A stretch of DNA of 5,351 nucleotides from an uncultured Akkermansia sp. (GTDB lineage: Bacteria > Verrucomicrobiota > Verrucomicrobiia > Verrucomicrobiales > Akkermansiaceae): positions 1 to 5,351 of the forward strand of contig CAAFXA010000341.1 in assembly GCA_900766865.1 (NCBI GenBank), read 5' to 3'. Of this stretch, positions 5,183 to 5,351 are shown one piece after another (within the stretch, counting starts at the first letter, position 1; every line of letters begins with the position of its first letter). A program made the position numbers and the translations under genes. Under the pieces are notes generated by a model. That model was not told where the DNA came from and ran no database searches. It was given only the letters and a program-made list of their open reading frames with translations.

Positions 5183-5219
5183 GGGGGCAGCGGCAGGCAG
5201 AATATTGCTCGCTGCGCCC
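5183..5219 (+). other. 3' hairpin downstream of the kinase gene
   Basis: GGGGGCAGCG (5183-5192) pairs with CGCTGCGCCC (5210-5219) at 9 of 10 positions, with a single G-G mismatch and a 17-base loop. No T-run follows, so it is not a classical terminator by itself; it may stabilise the 3' end of the kinase message. Confidence 0.45.
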
Positions 5220-5229
5220 ACCTGGCAAA

Positions 5230-5258
5230 TTTCCCTTTCCCGATAAAGGGGGAGTTTT
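5230..5258 (+). terminator. Probable Rho-independent terminator of the kinase gene
   Basis: TTTCCCTTT (5230-5238) pairs with AAAGGGGGA (5245-5253), including two G-U pairs, around a 6-base loop, and is followed by GTTTT. It lies about 60 bases after the stop codon at 5168-5170. The short T-run and modest GC content make it a moderate rather than strong terminator. Confidence 0.5.
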
Positions 5259-5298
5259 CTGCGGTTGCAGAGTTGCGAGTGTGTGGAAAATGCGGGGT

Positions 5299-5342
5299 TT
5301 GACATATTCTGTGCTTGTCAATAAGGGATAGTGTGTTAAGAT
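5299..5342 (+). promoter_or_regulatory. Promoter-like region with TTGACA/TGTCAA inverted repeat
   Basis: A perfect -35 box TTGACA (5299-5304) and TTGTCA (5315-5320, 5/6) are both present. The better-spaced pair is TTGTCA, 16 bases, then TAAGAT (5337-5342, 4/6 to the -10 consensus). TTGACA (5299-5304) and TGTCAA (5316-5321) also form a perfect 6-bp inverted repeat 11 bases apart, which could be an operator. The gene served would lie beyond the window. Confidence 0.4.
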
Positions 5343-5351
5343 TGGGGCAGA

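Noticed and set aside
5184..5331. Continuation of an open frame past the kinase stop as a small extra gene
   Set aside because: This frame is a shadow of the kinase reading frame that runs into hairpins and promoter-like sequence; there is no start with a ribosome-binding site and no recognisable product.
1..5351. CRISPR array, integrase, transposase or defence genes
   Set aside because: No regularly spaced repeats of CRISPR type and no recombinase or nuclease motifs were seen in any frame.

Overview
The window looks like one end of a contig from a gut-type Verrucomicrobiota bacterium, most likely Akkermansia or a close relative. Three signals point there: the PEP-CTERM tail (PEPTTATLSLLALAGLAARRRR), a large Ser/Thr kinase fused to PEGA and SUMF1/FGE-sulfatase domains, and the mix of GC-rich housekeeping genes with an AT-richer surface-protein gene. 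The assignment rests on recognised protein style only; no search was possible. The first 19 bases are not genomic. They match the Illumina adapter with one mismatch, so the natural sequence starts at about base 20 and the contig ends inside a gene.

Layout. 20-839 (minus): N-terminal half of a YbaL/KefB-like cation:proton antiporter, cut by the contig end; its apparent stop is made by the adapter. 840-1199: 360-base divergent intergenic region with a candidate antiporter promoter, two copies of a 17-base palindrome in inverted orientation (928-944 and 1075-1091, each flanked by TA), and an internal hairpin with a short tandem repeat. 1200-1982 (plus): secreted PEP-CTERM protein of unknown function. 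1983-2289: 307 bases with two back-to-back hairpin terminators, one for the PEP-CTERM gene and one for the tRNA; I see nothing supportable at 2093-2239. 2290-2371 (minus): tRNA-Leu(CAG), with a promoter, GC-rich discriminator and upstream A-tracts at 2385-2460. 2519-5170 (plus): 883-residue transmembrane receptor-like kinase. 5171-5351: two 3' hairpins, the second a plausible terminator, then promoter-like sequence for a gene beyond the window.

The genes do not form an operon. The antiporter and PEP-CTERM gene diverge, the PEP-CTERM gene and tRNA converge, and the tRNA and kinase diverge, so each appears to be its own transcription unit. No complete new system is evident. The items most worth following are the kinase ectodomain, which looks like a duplicated PEGA plus FGE unit whose FGE domain lacks the catalytic cysteines; the small inverted-repeat element upstream of the PEP-CTERM gene; and the adapter artefact, which should be trimmed.
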